Positions 1 to 6,929 of a DNA stretch of 8,815 nt are shown piece after piece. The position numbers and the translations under genes are program-made. Below the pieces are notes generated by a model. It did no database searches and had not been told where the DNA came from. It saw nothing but the letters and a program-made list of their open reading frames with translations. Every line of letters begins with the position of its first letter. Position 1 is the first letter of the stretch. The stretch is taken from the NCBI GenBank assembly GCA_029261675.1, contig JAJDBA010000170.1, positions 1-8,815 on the forward strand, read 5' to 3'. This DNA is from Nitrospinaceae bacterium. Its GTDB lineage: Bacteria; Nitrospinota; Nitrospinia; Nitrospinales; VA-1.

Positions 1-100
1 TAACGCGGCAACCAGATTACAGGCATAGTCGATTTTTGAATCTCCCTTAGCTAAGGGAGATTCAAAAATCGACTATGCCTGTAATCTGGTTGCCGCGTTA
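1..100. repeat. Perfect 100-bp palindrome (two 50-bp arms, no spacer) at the window edge
   Basis: Bases 1-50 are the exact reverse complement of bases 51-100, with no mismatch and no loop. The right arm reads, in frame with the gene to its right, as DUF58-type protein (including an Asp-Tyr-Ala motif followed by a hydrophobic helix). In that frame the left arm gives an unrelated peptide and a stop at 26-28. The gene-like sequence therefore breaks at exactly position 50/51. A zero-spacer palindrome of this length is unstable in most bacteria, so a fold-back chimera from amplification or an assembly-end artefact is the most likely cause. A true inversion or inverted-duplication junction is the alternative. 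Confidence 0.95.
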
Positions 101-655
101 TCCTATTTATTTTTGAAACAATTCGATGCAGTCGGGCTGACATTGTTCAATGATCAAGTTGTTCAACATATACCCCCTCGATCCAAAGCTTCGCATTTGC
201 AACATATTCTGCATGGGCTTTCAACCCTTTCCGCAAAAGGTGTCACTCAGATTGAAAGTGTTCTCTCCGGGCTTGCCGAGAGACTACAAGGACGCGGCAT
301 GTTGATTCTGATTTCAGATTTTCTCACTCGCGATCAAGATATCCACAAGAGTTTAAAACTACTCCGGTCCAGAGGATTGGAGGTCATCCTTTTTCACGTT
401 CTACATCCTGATGAATTAAATTTACCTTTTGATGGTGATACGGTTTTCGAATCACTCGAAGACGACCCAACGGTGGGGCTCGATCCAATAGATGTTAGAG
501 AGGAATACCAAAAAGCCATACAGGAGCAAATCGATCAGCTGAAGAAAATCAGCAACGGACTGGGTGTCGACTATGTGTTCATGGATACCTCTATCCCTTT
601 ACAACAAGCATTGAGCTATTACCTGCTGAAACGAAAAAGTCTGATAAAAATATGA
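51..655 (+). CDS. DUF58 domain protein, 5'-truncated (VWA-like, Bat/MoxR-associated)
   Basis: This is the C-terminal 200 residues or so of a DUF58 protein, the VWA-like partner usually encoded between a MoxR AAA+ ATPase and BatA-type membrane proteins. The visible part starts with the family's Lys-Ile-Asp-Tyr-Ala segment (right arm of the palindrome) and goes on through a hydrophobic helix and DAVGLTLF, a typical DUF58 strand. It then has a MILISDF-like strand with an acidic residue where VWA folds place their last metal ligand, and the usual tail with PFDGDTVFESLED. The reading frame is open leftward through the palindrome to 29, but authentic sequence ends at about 51, so the N-terminal half is missing. 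A TTG at 113 is the first start-type codon, yet it lies inside a conserved segment and is not the real start. The stop overlaps the next start (ATGA, 652-655), indicating translational coupling. Its biochemical role in such operons is poorly defined. Confidence 0.85.
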
Positions 656-2760
656 GTCTCAATTTTTCCTCACCTTTTTTTCTATTTGGATTAATGGGAA
701 TGTCCATCCCCATACTCATCCATTTATTAACGCGCCGACAACAAAAGCACGTGCGCTTTTCTGCCGTCTATTTACTTTCAAAATCACAAAAGCGGTCTAT
801 AAAAAAATCTAATCCCAACCGCCTTCTATTACTTCTTCTTCGTTGCATGGGTATTGCTCTGCTCAGCTTGGCTCTGGCCGGTCCATTTTTTTCTTTTGGC
901 GACTCAGAAGCTTTTCGCAGTAGTACCCCATCCTCTTATGTCTTCGTTGTCGATGACTCTTACAGTATGAGAAGCCGCATAAAAGAAAAAAACCTTTTTG
1001 AATCCGCAATCCAGTTCCTATCGAATCTTCTAACCAAAATTCCAGAAGGAAGTGAGTTCAGCCTGGTATTAGCCTCGCATCCGGCACGTACCGATCAAGA
1101 TTGGATTGCGCAAAAAAGCAGCTTTGAAAAACTAATCCATGGCCTGCAACCCTCTTATCAAACAACAGACATAGGACATGCTATTGAAAAAGCAACTCAG
1201 CTATTATCCACGGCAAGCAATAAAGAAAAGAACCTTATTCTATTAACCGATCTTGAAGAAAATGGATGGGATAAAGAAGTTTTTTCGGAGATTTCGAACT
1301 TACTGAATACTCCCTTGCAGGTTTTCGATTTTTCCACCTTAGCTATGAAAAAAAATCAAGTGTCCGTAGAAAGCGTCGAAACCCGTCAAGAATTTTTAGC
1401 GCGCAGCCGCATTTTAAAAATAAAGGCAAAAATAAAGAACCATTCGCAAAGCAACCAGCGGCTACCTGCTTCTTTGATTTTTGATAAGAAAACAGAAAAA
1501 GAAACTCTCATCGATATCCCCGCCGGGCAAACCATCACCAAAGAATTTTCTGTTCCCTTGCGTAGCGGAGATGCTATTCGAGGAAAAATTAAGGCGGGTG
1601 AAGATGCATTACTGACAGACGATACTCGCTATTTCTCTCACCAACCAAATCAGAATATCAAAGTTCTTGTGGTTGATGGAGATCCAGGCACCGTTTCGCA
1701 TCAAAGTGAATCTTTTTATCTAGAACGAGCTCTCAACCCATTCTCAGTATCCGTATCACATATTGATCCTACCGTTTCAACCCTTACCGAGCTGCCACTA
1801 AGAAACCTTGCAAATTTCTCTGTAATCATTTTTGCTAATGTGCGAGAGCTTCCGGTTGGCTATGAATTGGAGCTTGAAAATTTCGTATTAAGGGGAGGAG
1901 CATTAATATTTGGTATGGGCGACCAGATCAATGCAAAATATTATAATGAGAAGTTGGGCAACCTGTTACCCGTCACCCTTGAGGCTGTGCAAAAATTTAA
2001 AAAGACTCATCTGCTATTTGAAAACAACCAGCATCCGGTGATGCGAGCATTTTCTGCCAAAACCATCCAGGAGATGAAGGAAATCCCATTCCATTCGATT
2101 TATACGATTCAAGCCCGAGACCAAAAAAGCTTTAAAGTTGCAAGCTGGTTCACAAACAAAAACCCGGCGATTTTGGAATCGGATTCTGGAAAAGGGAAAG
2201 TCATAGTTTTTCTAAGTTCACTGGATCGAGATTGGAATGACTTTCCCATTCAACCTACTTTTTTGCCGTGGATACAAAGATGGACTCAGTACGCGACTCG
2301 GGGTCTTGAAAATTTTTCACAACAAAACCTTTTGATCGGTGAAACTTTTATACAGAAAATAGATAAACCCAACGGACAATGGGCAGTTCGAACTCCGGGA
2401 GGAAACCTTCATTTAACGGTGACAACTGAAGACAAAACTCAATTCAATAAAACCGATTTTCCCGGCGTTTACACTCTTTTTGAATTGCCGGAAAAAGCAC
2501 TACCTAAAAATATAACTAAACTTCCTTTAGGTGCGCAACCCATCGGAAGCTTTACCGTCAATATCGACACCAAAGAGTCACCACCCCAAAAATTATCGAA
2601 CATTAAAACTTTCTTTCCAAATCTGAAAGTTGAAATCAAAAAGCCAGAATTTAGAGCATCGCAACTGCCTACATCAGGGGGAATGATGCTGGCAACGCCT
2701 CTATTTCTTTTTGTTGTTGGAATTCTTCTTCTGGAAGGTTGGATGATCCGCAAGGAGTAG
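652..2760 (+). CDS. BatA-like membrane protein with VWA domain and glutamine-amidotransferase-like fold
   Basis: A 702-residue membrane protein of the aerotolerance-regulator (BatA N-terminal) type. Residues 5-80 form the BatA N-terminal module: two membrane helices (about 7-26 and 57-80) flanking a basic segment that includes LLTRRQQKHVRFSAVYLL. A VWA domain follows (about 94-230) with an apparently complete MIDAS site: D101-x-S103-x-S105, Thr172 in QTTDIG and Asp200 in LILLTDLEE. Residues 235-330 look like a beta-rich linker. Residues 336-540 resemble the class I amidotransferase-like fold found in this family (VLVVDGDPG, then a strand ending FANV and a GGALIFGMGD segment); I see no catalytic Cys-His pair there. 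A C-terminal helix (677-697) anchors the end. The ATG overlaps the preceding stop by 4 bases and has no clear Shine-Dalgarno of its own, so translation is probably coupled to DUF58. By analogy it works at the inner membrane with DUF58 and MoxR, perhaps in envelope complex assembly; the substrate is unknown. Confidence 0.88.
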   Translation: MSLNFSSPFFLFGLMGMSIPILIHLLTRRQQKHVRFSAVYLLSKSQKRSIKKSNPNRLLLLLLRCMGIALLSLALAGPFFSFGDSEAFRSSTPSSYVFVVDDSYSMRSRIKEKNLFESAIQFLSNLLTKIPEGSEFSLVLASHPARTDQDWIAQKSSFEKLIHGLQPSYQTTDIGHAIEKATQLLSTASNKEKNLILLTDLEENGWDKEVFSEISNLLNTPLQVFDFSTLAMKKNQVSVESVETRQEFLARSRILKIKAKIKNHSQSNQRLPASLIFDKKTEKETLIDIPAGQTITKEFSVPLRSGDAIRGKIKAGEDALLTDDTRYFSHQPNQNIKVLVVDGDPGTVSHQSESFYLERALNPFSVSVSHIDPTVSTLTELPLRNLANFSVIIFANVRELPVGYELELENFVLRGGALIFGMGDQINAKYYNEKLGNLLPVTLEAVQKFKKTHLLFENNQHPVMRAFSAKTIQEMKEIPFHSIYTIQARDQKSFKVASWFTNKNPAILESDSGKGKVIVFLSSLDRDWNDFPIQPTFLPWIQRWTQYATRGLENFSQQNLLIGETFIQKIDKPNGQWAVRTPGGNLHLTVTTEDKTQFNKTDFPGVYTLFELPEKALPKNITKLPLGAQPIGSFTVNIDTKESPPQKLSNIKTFFPNLKVEIKKPEFRASQLPTSGGMMLATPLFLFVVGILLLEGWMIRKE

Positions 2761-2937
2761 CCGGGCCACGCCCGATGGTAACAGGTCTATTACCGTAAAG
2801 CTAAAATCATCTCCAGACCTTTTACAATTAGTCTACTTACTCTTTTTCCAAATTGGAGTGGGCAACCACTCGGTGGTGCGCTCAATAAACTTTGATCACT
2901 TTTTACGTAATGCAGAGTCACCTCCCACGTTAGTGGG
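2761..2937. other. Convergent intergenic spacer with several short hairpins
   Basis: No gene is visible between the BatA-like stop and the CheB-like stop. There are several small inverted repeats: CGGGC/GCCCG (2762-2766 with 2770-2774), GGTAA/TTACC (2777-2781 with 2790-2794), TCCAA/TTGGA (2848-2858), ACCAC/GTGGT (2865-2869 with 2873-2877) and CCCAC/GTGGG (2924-2937). Only the last is followed by T-rich sequence on the plus strand. The spacer probably serves transcript ends from both sides, but none of these hairpins is a convincing intrinsic terminator. Confidence 0.5.
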
Positions 2938-2955
2938 TCATTCTTCTTTTTTTCT
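2924..2955 (+). terminator. Possible weak intrinsic terminator for the DUF58-BatA operon
   Basis: A 5-bp GC-rich stem CCCAC/GTGGG with a GTTA loop (2924-2937) is followed after three bases by a pyrimidine-rich stretch with a run of seven or so T (2941-2955). The stem is short, the T run is not immediate, and it overlaps the end of the opposite CheB-like gene. This is a weak candidate only. Confidence 0.3.
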
Positions 2956-3963
2956 ACGTCTCAACTCTTCGTTCAAATGATGGGCTTGATCCATCACAAC
3001 TTCTCCAAGCATATTCAAGGGTAAAATCGCATCAGCAACCTTTGAGTCTAATGCTGTCTGCGGCATAGAGGGTGCGGCGGCTGCCTTGGGGTCTTCAACA
3101 AAAACGGCTCCTCCCGAAGCTTTTATATTTCTCGCCCCTTGTGATCCATCTCTACCTACCCCTGAAAGAATTACGGCCACACAAAACTCACCAAACACCG
3201 TTGCCGCACTTCGAAACAAAAAATCTGCTGAGGGGCGTAAATAGTTTTCTTTAGGCTCCTGATTCAACTCTAGAGAAACAGGTGGAGGAGAAAAACTCAG
3301 GTGATAGTCACCTGGCGCAAGATAAATATTCCCTTGAGTCGGTTGCAAGTCCTGATATGCAACAGTACAGGGAGTCCCTGCCCCCTGTTTAATCTGTCGA
3401 GCCAAGAGCTTCATCATCCAGTCCGGGCCATGTTGGACAACAAAAAATGCGGCCGGACAACTTGTATCAATCGATTGAAAAAACTGATGAATATCCGATG
3501 GCCCACCTGTTCCCGCAGCAACAACCACACTGACAAAAGGAGGAAGCCCGTTAACTCGAACTGGAGTCACTATCCGGTCATCGGTTTCAGGAGGAGGTTG
3601 ATTCAGGCGTGCAAGCCCATCCGACAAAACCCGGACTACATCGGTTGAACGGTATGGTTTTATTAAAAAATCGTCTGCACCTGCTTCCAGCACTTGTTGC
3701 CGTGCGTCATCATCATTTATCGCAGTGATCATTAATATCAAGGGAGCAGACTCAACCTCAGCACGCACGCGTTGAATCAAAGTTACCCCATCCATTTCCG
3801 GCATCATCCAGTCTGTCAAAAGTGCATCGAATTTCTCATCACGCAAACGCTGCAAGGCTTTAGCACCATCTGGAACCACTTCAACGGTATGCTCGTTTTT
3901 CCTTAAAATATTTTCCAGCAGACGAGCATTATCCAGATCGTCCTCTGCCACAAGAATTCTCAT
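2938..3963 (-). CDS. CheB-like receiver-methylesterase protein lacking the catalytic serine
   Basis: It has the architecture of the chemotaxis methylesterase/deamidase CheB: a receiver domain (residues 1-118), a proline-rich linker (about 119-142) and a CheB C-terminal domain (about 143-328). The receiver looks functional: acidic pair Asp8/Asp9, phospho-acceptor Asp51 in LLTDWMMPEMDG, Thr80 and Lys102 in IKPY. In the C-terminal domain the His of the triad is present (H178, VVQHGPD) and so is the Asp (D272, GVGRDG). The nucleophile motif GASTGG, however, reads AAGTGG, with Gly151 in place of serine (codon GGA). Hydrolase activity as in classical CheB is therefore doubtful; Thr152 is the nearest hydroxyl residue. 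I chose the ATG at 3963 over an in-frame TTG one codon upstream; a GGAA sits about 7 bases before it. No CheR, CheA or receptor gene is nearby, so this could be an orphan regulator of another pathway. It is divergent from the exported fusion protein. Confidence 0.9.
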   Translation of the reverse strand: MRILVAEDDLDNARLLENILRKNEHTVEVVPDGAKALQRLRDEKFDALLTDWMMPEMDGVTLIQRVRAEVESAPLILMITAINDDDARQQVLEAGADDFLIKPYRSTDVVRVLSDGLARLNQPPPETDDRIVTPVRVNGLPPFVSVVVAAGTGGPSDIHQFFQSIDTSCPAAFFVVQHGPDWMMKLLARQIKQGAGTPCTVAYQDLQPTQGNIYLAPGDYHLSFSPPPVSLELNQEPKENYLRPSADFLFRSAATVFGEFCVAVILSGVGRDGSQGARNIKASGGAVFVEDPKAAAAPSMPQTALDSKVADAILPLNMLGEVVMDQAHHLNEELRRRKKEE

Positions 3964-4029
3964 CAAGAATTTCCGGTAAAATTTATCAAAAAATCAGCTT
4001 TGTTTCTTTATTCGAGCGTTGGAGACTTC

Positions 4030-4038
4030 TGATATAAT
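4030..4038 (+). promoter_or_regulatory. Extended -10 promoter for the exported TPR/SUMF1 fusion gene
   Basis: TGATATAAT contains a perfect TATAAT (4033-4038) preceded by the TG of an extended -10 element. No good -35 box sits 16-18 bases upstream, which fits an extended -10 promoter. Transcription would start near 4045, leaving a leader of about 26 bases before the ATG at 4071. The site lies in the 107-base region between two divergent genes. Confidence 0.6.
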
Positions 4039-4070
4039 AGAAGAAACCTTAAAAAAAGAGACGGTGCAAA

Positions 4071-6581
4071 ATGATATTATCACGTTTCCGATTGATTACT
4101 GCTTATCTAATCTTATTTTTATTCAGCCTCCCAAGCTTTGCATCCAGCTCGAACACAACTGACAAAACCCTTATAGAAAAAGAGCTTAGCAACATTCCAG
4201 AGCTCGAAAATTCTAAAATCGACCTTTTAGAAACACTGCTTCTAATCTCTAGACATTGGAATCCCTCTCTCGAAACTCAGCCACTCCGAGAAGAAATTTC
4301 TGCTCTTGTTTTGGACGTAAAAAATAATTTACACGGTTCCAGCGATGCGGATGGAATAATCGGCACACTACGCATGGCTATTCACAACAAAGCAGGATAC
4401 CGCTATACCGAGCAAGTGGATGCCAGAGGAATTCCCATCAACGATGAAGAACTTTTTTTACATGGGATGCTGAAAACCAAAAGAGGGTATTGCATGAACT
4501 TATCATTGCTGTATCTGATTTTAGGACAAAAATTGGATCTACCTCTCTTTGGAGTTCCACTACCTAATCATTTTTTCGTCCGTTATGAAAAAAGCGATAA
4601 CCGAATCAATATCGAAGCAACGGAAATGGGAACATCATTTTCCGATAGTTTTTATCGCCAACGCTATCTCGTCTCTTCTGGGAAAGAAAGTTCCTACTTT
4701 CTGACAAACCTGAATACCAAACAAACTCTCGGTGCCTATTTTTCAAACATAGGAATGGTGTATTACCAAAACCAAAAAATCAAGCGAGCCGTTTTTTATT
4801 TACAATTGTCTACTAAAATTAATCCCGCTTCAATAGATGCGCAAAATAATCTGGCAAACATTTATTCCGAACTAAAAAAATATCCGGAAGCGATACAACA
4901 TTATGAAATTGCGTTAAGATCCTCTCCCGGAAATATTTCTACGCTTTTCAACCTGGGTCTGGTGCACCAGCAAAGTGGAAACTTGAATGCAGCTATTGAA
5001 AGTTTTTTACAGGTGGTTCAAATTGATAATAATTTTGCACCGGCCCATCAACGACTCGCTAACCTGTTTTTAAAAAATAACCGTATTACCTCATCACTTT
5101 TACATTTAAAAACACTGGCAAAATTACAACCCGAGAGCATTCAAAATAAAATCAACATTGCTAATGCTTTTGGACGACTAGGACAACATGCCCTATCCAT
5201 TCAAACCTTAAAAGATATTCAAAAACAATCTCCTGGCAATAAGAAGATACAAGCGGGACTGGCAGAATCCTTCTACCACATGGGTGATTTTTCTCATGCG
5301 ATAGAGCAATACCGATATCTCATTGACCAGAACCCAAGCGACTTGAAAAATTATATCCAACTGGGCTGGACTTATTATCGCATTGAGGACCTTGCAATGG
5401 CTTCTGCCTGGACACTAAGAGGACTCAACAAGAATATAAATTCTGAAAACCTAAAAACCCTGGCGATGATGAATCTGGGTTTTTATTCTTTACTACAAAA
5501 ACAATATCCCGATGCTAAAAAGTGGTACCGAAAAGTATTAGCCGTAAACCCGCCGCAGATTGCGGAAAGCTTAATTACAGATATTCAATCCACCCCCTAT
5601 TCACAACGAGCTGATTTGAAGTTTTTTTCTGGCTGGATATATTCCGAATCAAAACAGATTGAAAAAGCACGCGATTTTTTACAGTCTTACCTCAATCTGG
5701 AAGCAGATGGAGAATTCGCAGGTGAAGCAAGATCTTTATTGCAAACCTATGCAAAAAAAGATGCCGTATTTCTCAAAAGAATATCAAATAATATCCTGCC
5801 ATCCGAAATGGTCCATATTCCTTCCGGTTTTTTTAATATGGGATTGAACGGCAAGTTGGAAGATGAAAGCCCAGAGCATCGGGTTTTTCTAGACGGTTAT
5901 TACATCGACAAATATGAAGTATCGGCAAAAGACTTTTCCATGTTTTTAAATACCAAAAATAAGGTTAAAAAATACTACTCTGACAATAAATTTGGGACCT
6001 TGGTATATACCGGAAAATTCCAACCACGACCTGGGCTAGAAAACTATCCCATCAACAACATTTCCTGGCAGGCGGCAAATGATTATTGTAAATCGAAGGG
6101 AAAGCGTCTGCCCTCTGAAGCCGAATGGGAAAAAGCCGCGCGGGGTGAAAACTCCACTATCTACCCCTGGGGCAATCAGCCGCCTTCGCCTGAACTGGCT
6201 CGGTATTATCAAACTTGGGATCAGGAGACGAAACACGAGGTTATCGTGCCTGTCGACGCCCTTGAGGCGGGTAAAAGTGCATATGGACTCTATAATATGG
6301 CTGGAAACGTTAAAGAATGGGTGGACGATTGGTACGATCGCGAGTATTATAAAGAAATAGACGAATATGCGAACCCAAAAGGGCCTATTGGTGGAGAATT
6401 CAAGGTCGTACGCGGTGGATCATGGCGCGACCTGAAAGGTTTTATCTATTCTGCATTTAGGAACAGCGGTAATCCAACAAGTAAAATGGATGACTATGGG
6501 TTCCGTTGCGCTAAAAGCGCATCTCCCGATTCAGGGACTAAAAAGTTGACCAGTCGGAGGGTTCCTGCAAATGCAGGTTGA
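4071..6581 (+). CDS. Exported fusion protein: transglutaminase-like, TPR repeats, SUMF1/FGE-like domain
   Basis: An 836-residue protein with a signal peptide (residues 1-25, basic start, hydrophobic core, likely cleavage after SFA), so it acts in the periplasm or on the envelope. Residues 60-200 resemble the SirB1-type transglutaminase-like domain, with Cys141 (KRGYCMNLSLLYL), His167 (LPNHFFVRY) and Glu182 (INIEATEMG) as a plausible papain-like triad. Residues 223-548 hold about eight or nine TPR units spaced about 34 residues apart, with typical small-residue and NP/SP turn positions. Residues 577-815 are an SUMF1/FGE-sulfatase domain (MVHIPSGFFNMG, RLPSEAEWEKAARG, YPWGN, YNMAGNVKEWVDDWY, VVRGGSW, YGFRCA). 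The two copper-binding cysteines of true formylglycine-generating enzyme are replaced by Asp787 and Ile792, so this is more likely a structural or ligand-binding SUMF1-like domain. The substrate is unknown. The Shine-Dalgarno is weak (AAAGAG about 10 bases upstream). The 3' end lies inside a terminator. Confidence 0.88.
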   Translation: MILSRFRLITAYLILFLFSLPSFASSSNTTDKTLIEKELSNIPELENSKIDLLETLLLISRHWNPSLETQPLREEISALVLDVKNNLHGSSDADGIIGTLRMAIHNKAGYRYTEQVDARGIPINDEELFLHGMLKTKRGYCMNLSLLYLILGQKLDLPLFGVPLPNHFFVRYEKSDNRINIEATEMGTSFSDSFYRQRYLVSSGKESSYFLTNLNTKQTLGAYFSNIGMVYYQNQKIKRAVFYLQLSTKINPASIDAQNNLANIYSELKKYPEAIQHYEIALRSSPGNISTLFNLGLVHQQSGNLNAAIESFLQVVQIDNNFAPAHQRLANLFLKNNRITSSLLHLKTLAKLQPESIQNKINIANAFGRLGQHALSIQTLKDIQKQSPGNKKIQAGLAESFYHMGDFSHAIEQYRYLIDQNPSDLKNYIQLGWTYYRIEDLAMASAWTLRGLNKNINSENLKTLAMMNLGFYSLLQKQYPDAKKWYRKVLAVNPPQIAESLITDIQSTPYSQRADLKFFSGWIYSESKQIEKARDFLQSYLNLEADGEFAGEARSLLQTYAKKDAVFLKRISNNILPSEMVHIPSGFFNMGLNGKLEDESPEHRVFLDGYYIDKYEVSAKDFSMFLNTKNKVKKYYSDNKFGTLVYTGKFQPRPGLENYPINNISWQAANDYCKSKGKRLPSEAEWEKAARGENSTIYPWGNQPPSPELARYYQTWDQETKHEVIVPVDALEAGKSAYGLYNMAGNVKEWVDDWYDREYYKEIDEYANPKGPIGGEFKVVRGGSWRDLKGFIYSAFRNSGNPTSKMDDYGFRCAKSASPDSGTKKLTSRRVPANAG

Positions 6582-6605
6582 ACCAGACTCTCCGGCTATT
6601 TTTTT
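6552..6605 (+). terminator. Intrinsic terminator overlapping the end of the fusion gene
   Basis: A long three-part stem is followed at once by seven T. The outer stem is 6552-6559 with 6590-6597 (eight pairs, one G-T), the middle stem 6560-6564 with 6580-6584 (five pairs), and the inner stem CTGCA/TGCAG (6565-6569 with 6572-6576) has a two-base loop. Small bulges lie at 6577-6579 and 6585-6589. The T run is 6599-6605. The hairpin includes the last ten or so codons and the stop codon (6579-6581) of the upstream gene. Confidence 0.82.
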
Positions 6606-6616
6606 GTTAAACAGCA

Positions 6617-6636
6617 AGTGGAGAAAAGCCTCCACT
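6617..6636. repeat. Small hairpin upstream of the TatA-like gene
   Basis: AGTGGAG (6617-6623) and CTCCACT (6630-6636) form a perfect 7-bp stem with a six-base loop. No T run follows, so it is not an intrinsic terminator. It lies 24 bases before the start of the next gene and could shape that leader, but this is speculation. Confidence 0.5.
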
Positions 6637-6659
6637 GAGTAACTGGTGTAGATGGATTA

Positions 6660-6929
6660 ATGATCGGTGCAATTGAAATACTTATTATCGCGGTAATTTT
6701 CGGGATCATCTACGGTCGCGATGCCATCGACAAAACCTTCAGAAAGTCGGCAAACGAAGGCGTTGTAGAAAGCATGGCCGGTGACCTGAAAGAGTACTAC
6801 GAAGAAGACCCAAAGCGTATGATTAAACTGGGTGCCTTCATTGTATCTGCCATCCTGTTTTTGGCAACAGGAGCATATTGGGCTATCACCCGCACCGACT
6901 TTTTAAAAATGATAGGACTAGATCAATAG
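6660..6929 (+). CDS. Small two-helix membrane protein with TatA-like N-terminus
   Basis: An 89-residue protein I cannot name with certainty. The first 30 residues read like TatA/TatB: a short hydrophobic helix with an early glutamate (GAIEILIIAVIFGIIYG, 3-19), a glycine hinge, then a charged amphipathic stretch (RDAIDKTFRKS). Unlike TatA, residues 40-56 are strongly acidic then basic and a second membrane helix follows (57-77), with a short tail. It could be a Tat-like component or an unrelated small membrane protein. The leader is poor: only a weak GATGGA lies just before the ATG and no promoter is clear, while the upstream gene ends in a terminator. The 3' end overlaps the opposite flavin reductase gene by seven bases (6923-6929). 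Confidence 0.72.
   Translation: MIGAIEILIIAVIFGIIYGRDAIDKTFRKSANEGVVESMAGDLKEYYEEDPKRMIKLGAFIVSAILFLATGAYWAITRTDFLKMIGLDQ

Noticed and set aside
113..115. TTG as the true start of the DUF58 gene
   Set aside because: Conserved family sequence continues upstream of it in frame to about 51, so the gene is truncated and does not start here.
2469..2753. 94-residue minus-strand frame opposite the BatA-like gene
   Set aside because: It lies within a well supported gene, shows no recognisable domain and has no neighbours on that strand.
51..2760. A MoxR/VWA-type antiviral defence system
   Set aside because: The DUF58 plus BatA-N arrangement is the ordinary Bat-type operon, and no effector or nuclease is visible.
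3301..3648. 115-residue plus-strand frame opposite the CheB-like gene
   Set aside because: It is a shadow of conserved CheB coding sequence with unlikely composition.
3964..3966. TTG start one codon upstream of the CheB-like ATG
   Set aside because: ATG at 3963 gives the usual receiver start MRILVAEDD and is better placed relative to the GGAA.
6036..6360. Short frames on both strands within the SUMF1-like region
   Set aside because: They overlap highly conserved SUMF1 motifs in the main frame and show no domain of their own.
5808..6515. A functional formylglycine-generating enzyme
   Set aside because: Both catalytic cysteines are replaced and no sulfatase gene is in the window.
6540..6597. 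Bidirectional use of the strong terminator for the minus-strand cluster
   Set aside because: On the minus strand the five-T run begins about eight bases after the stem, too far for a convincing intrinsic terminator.
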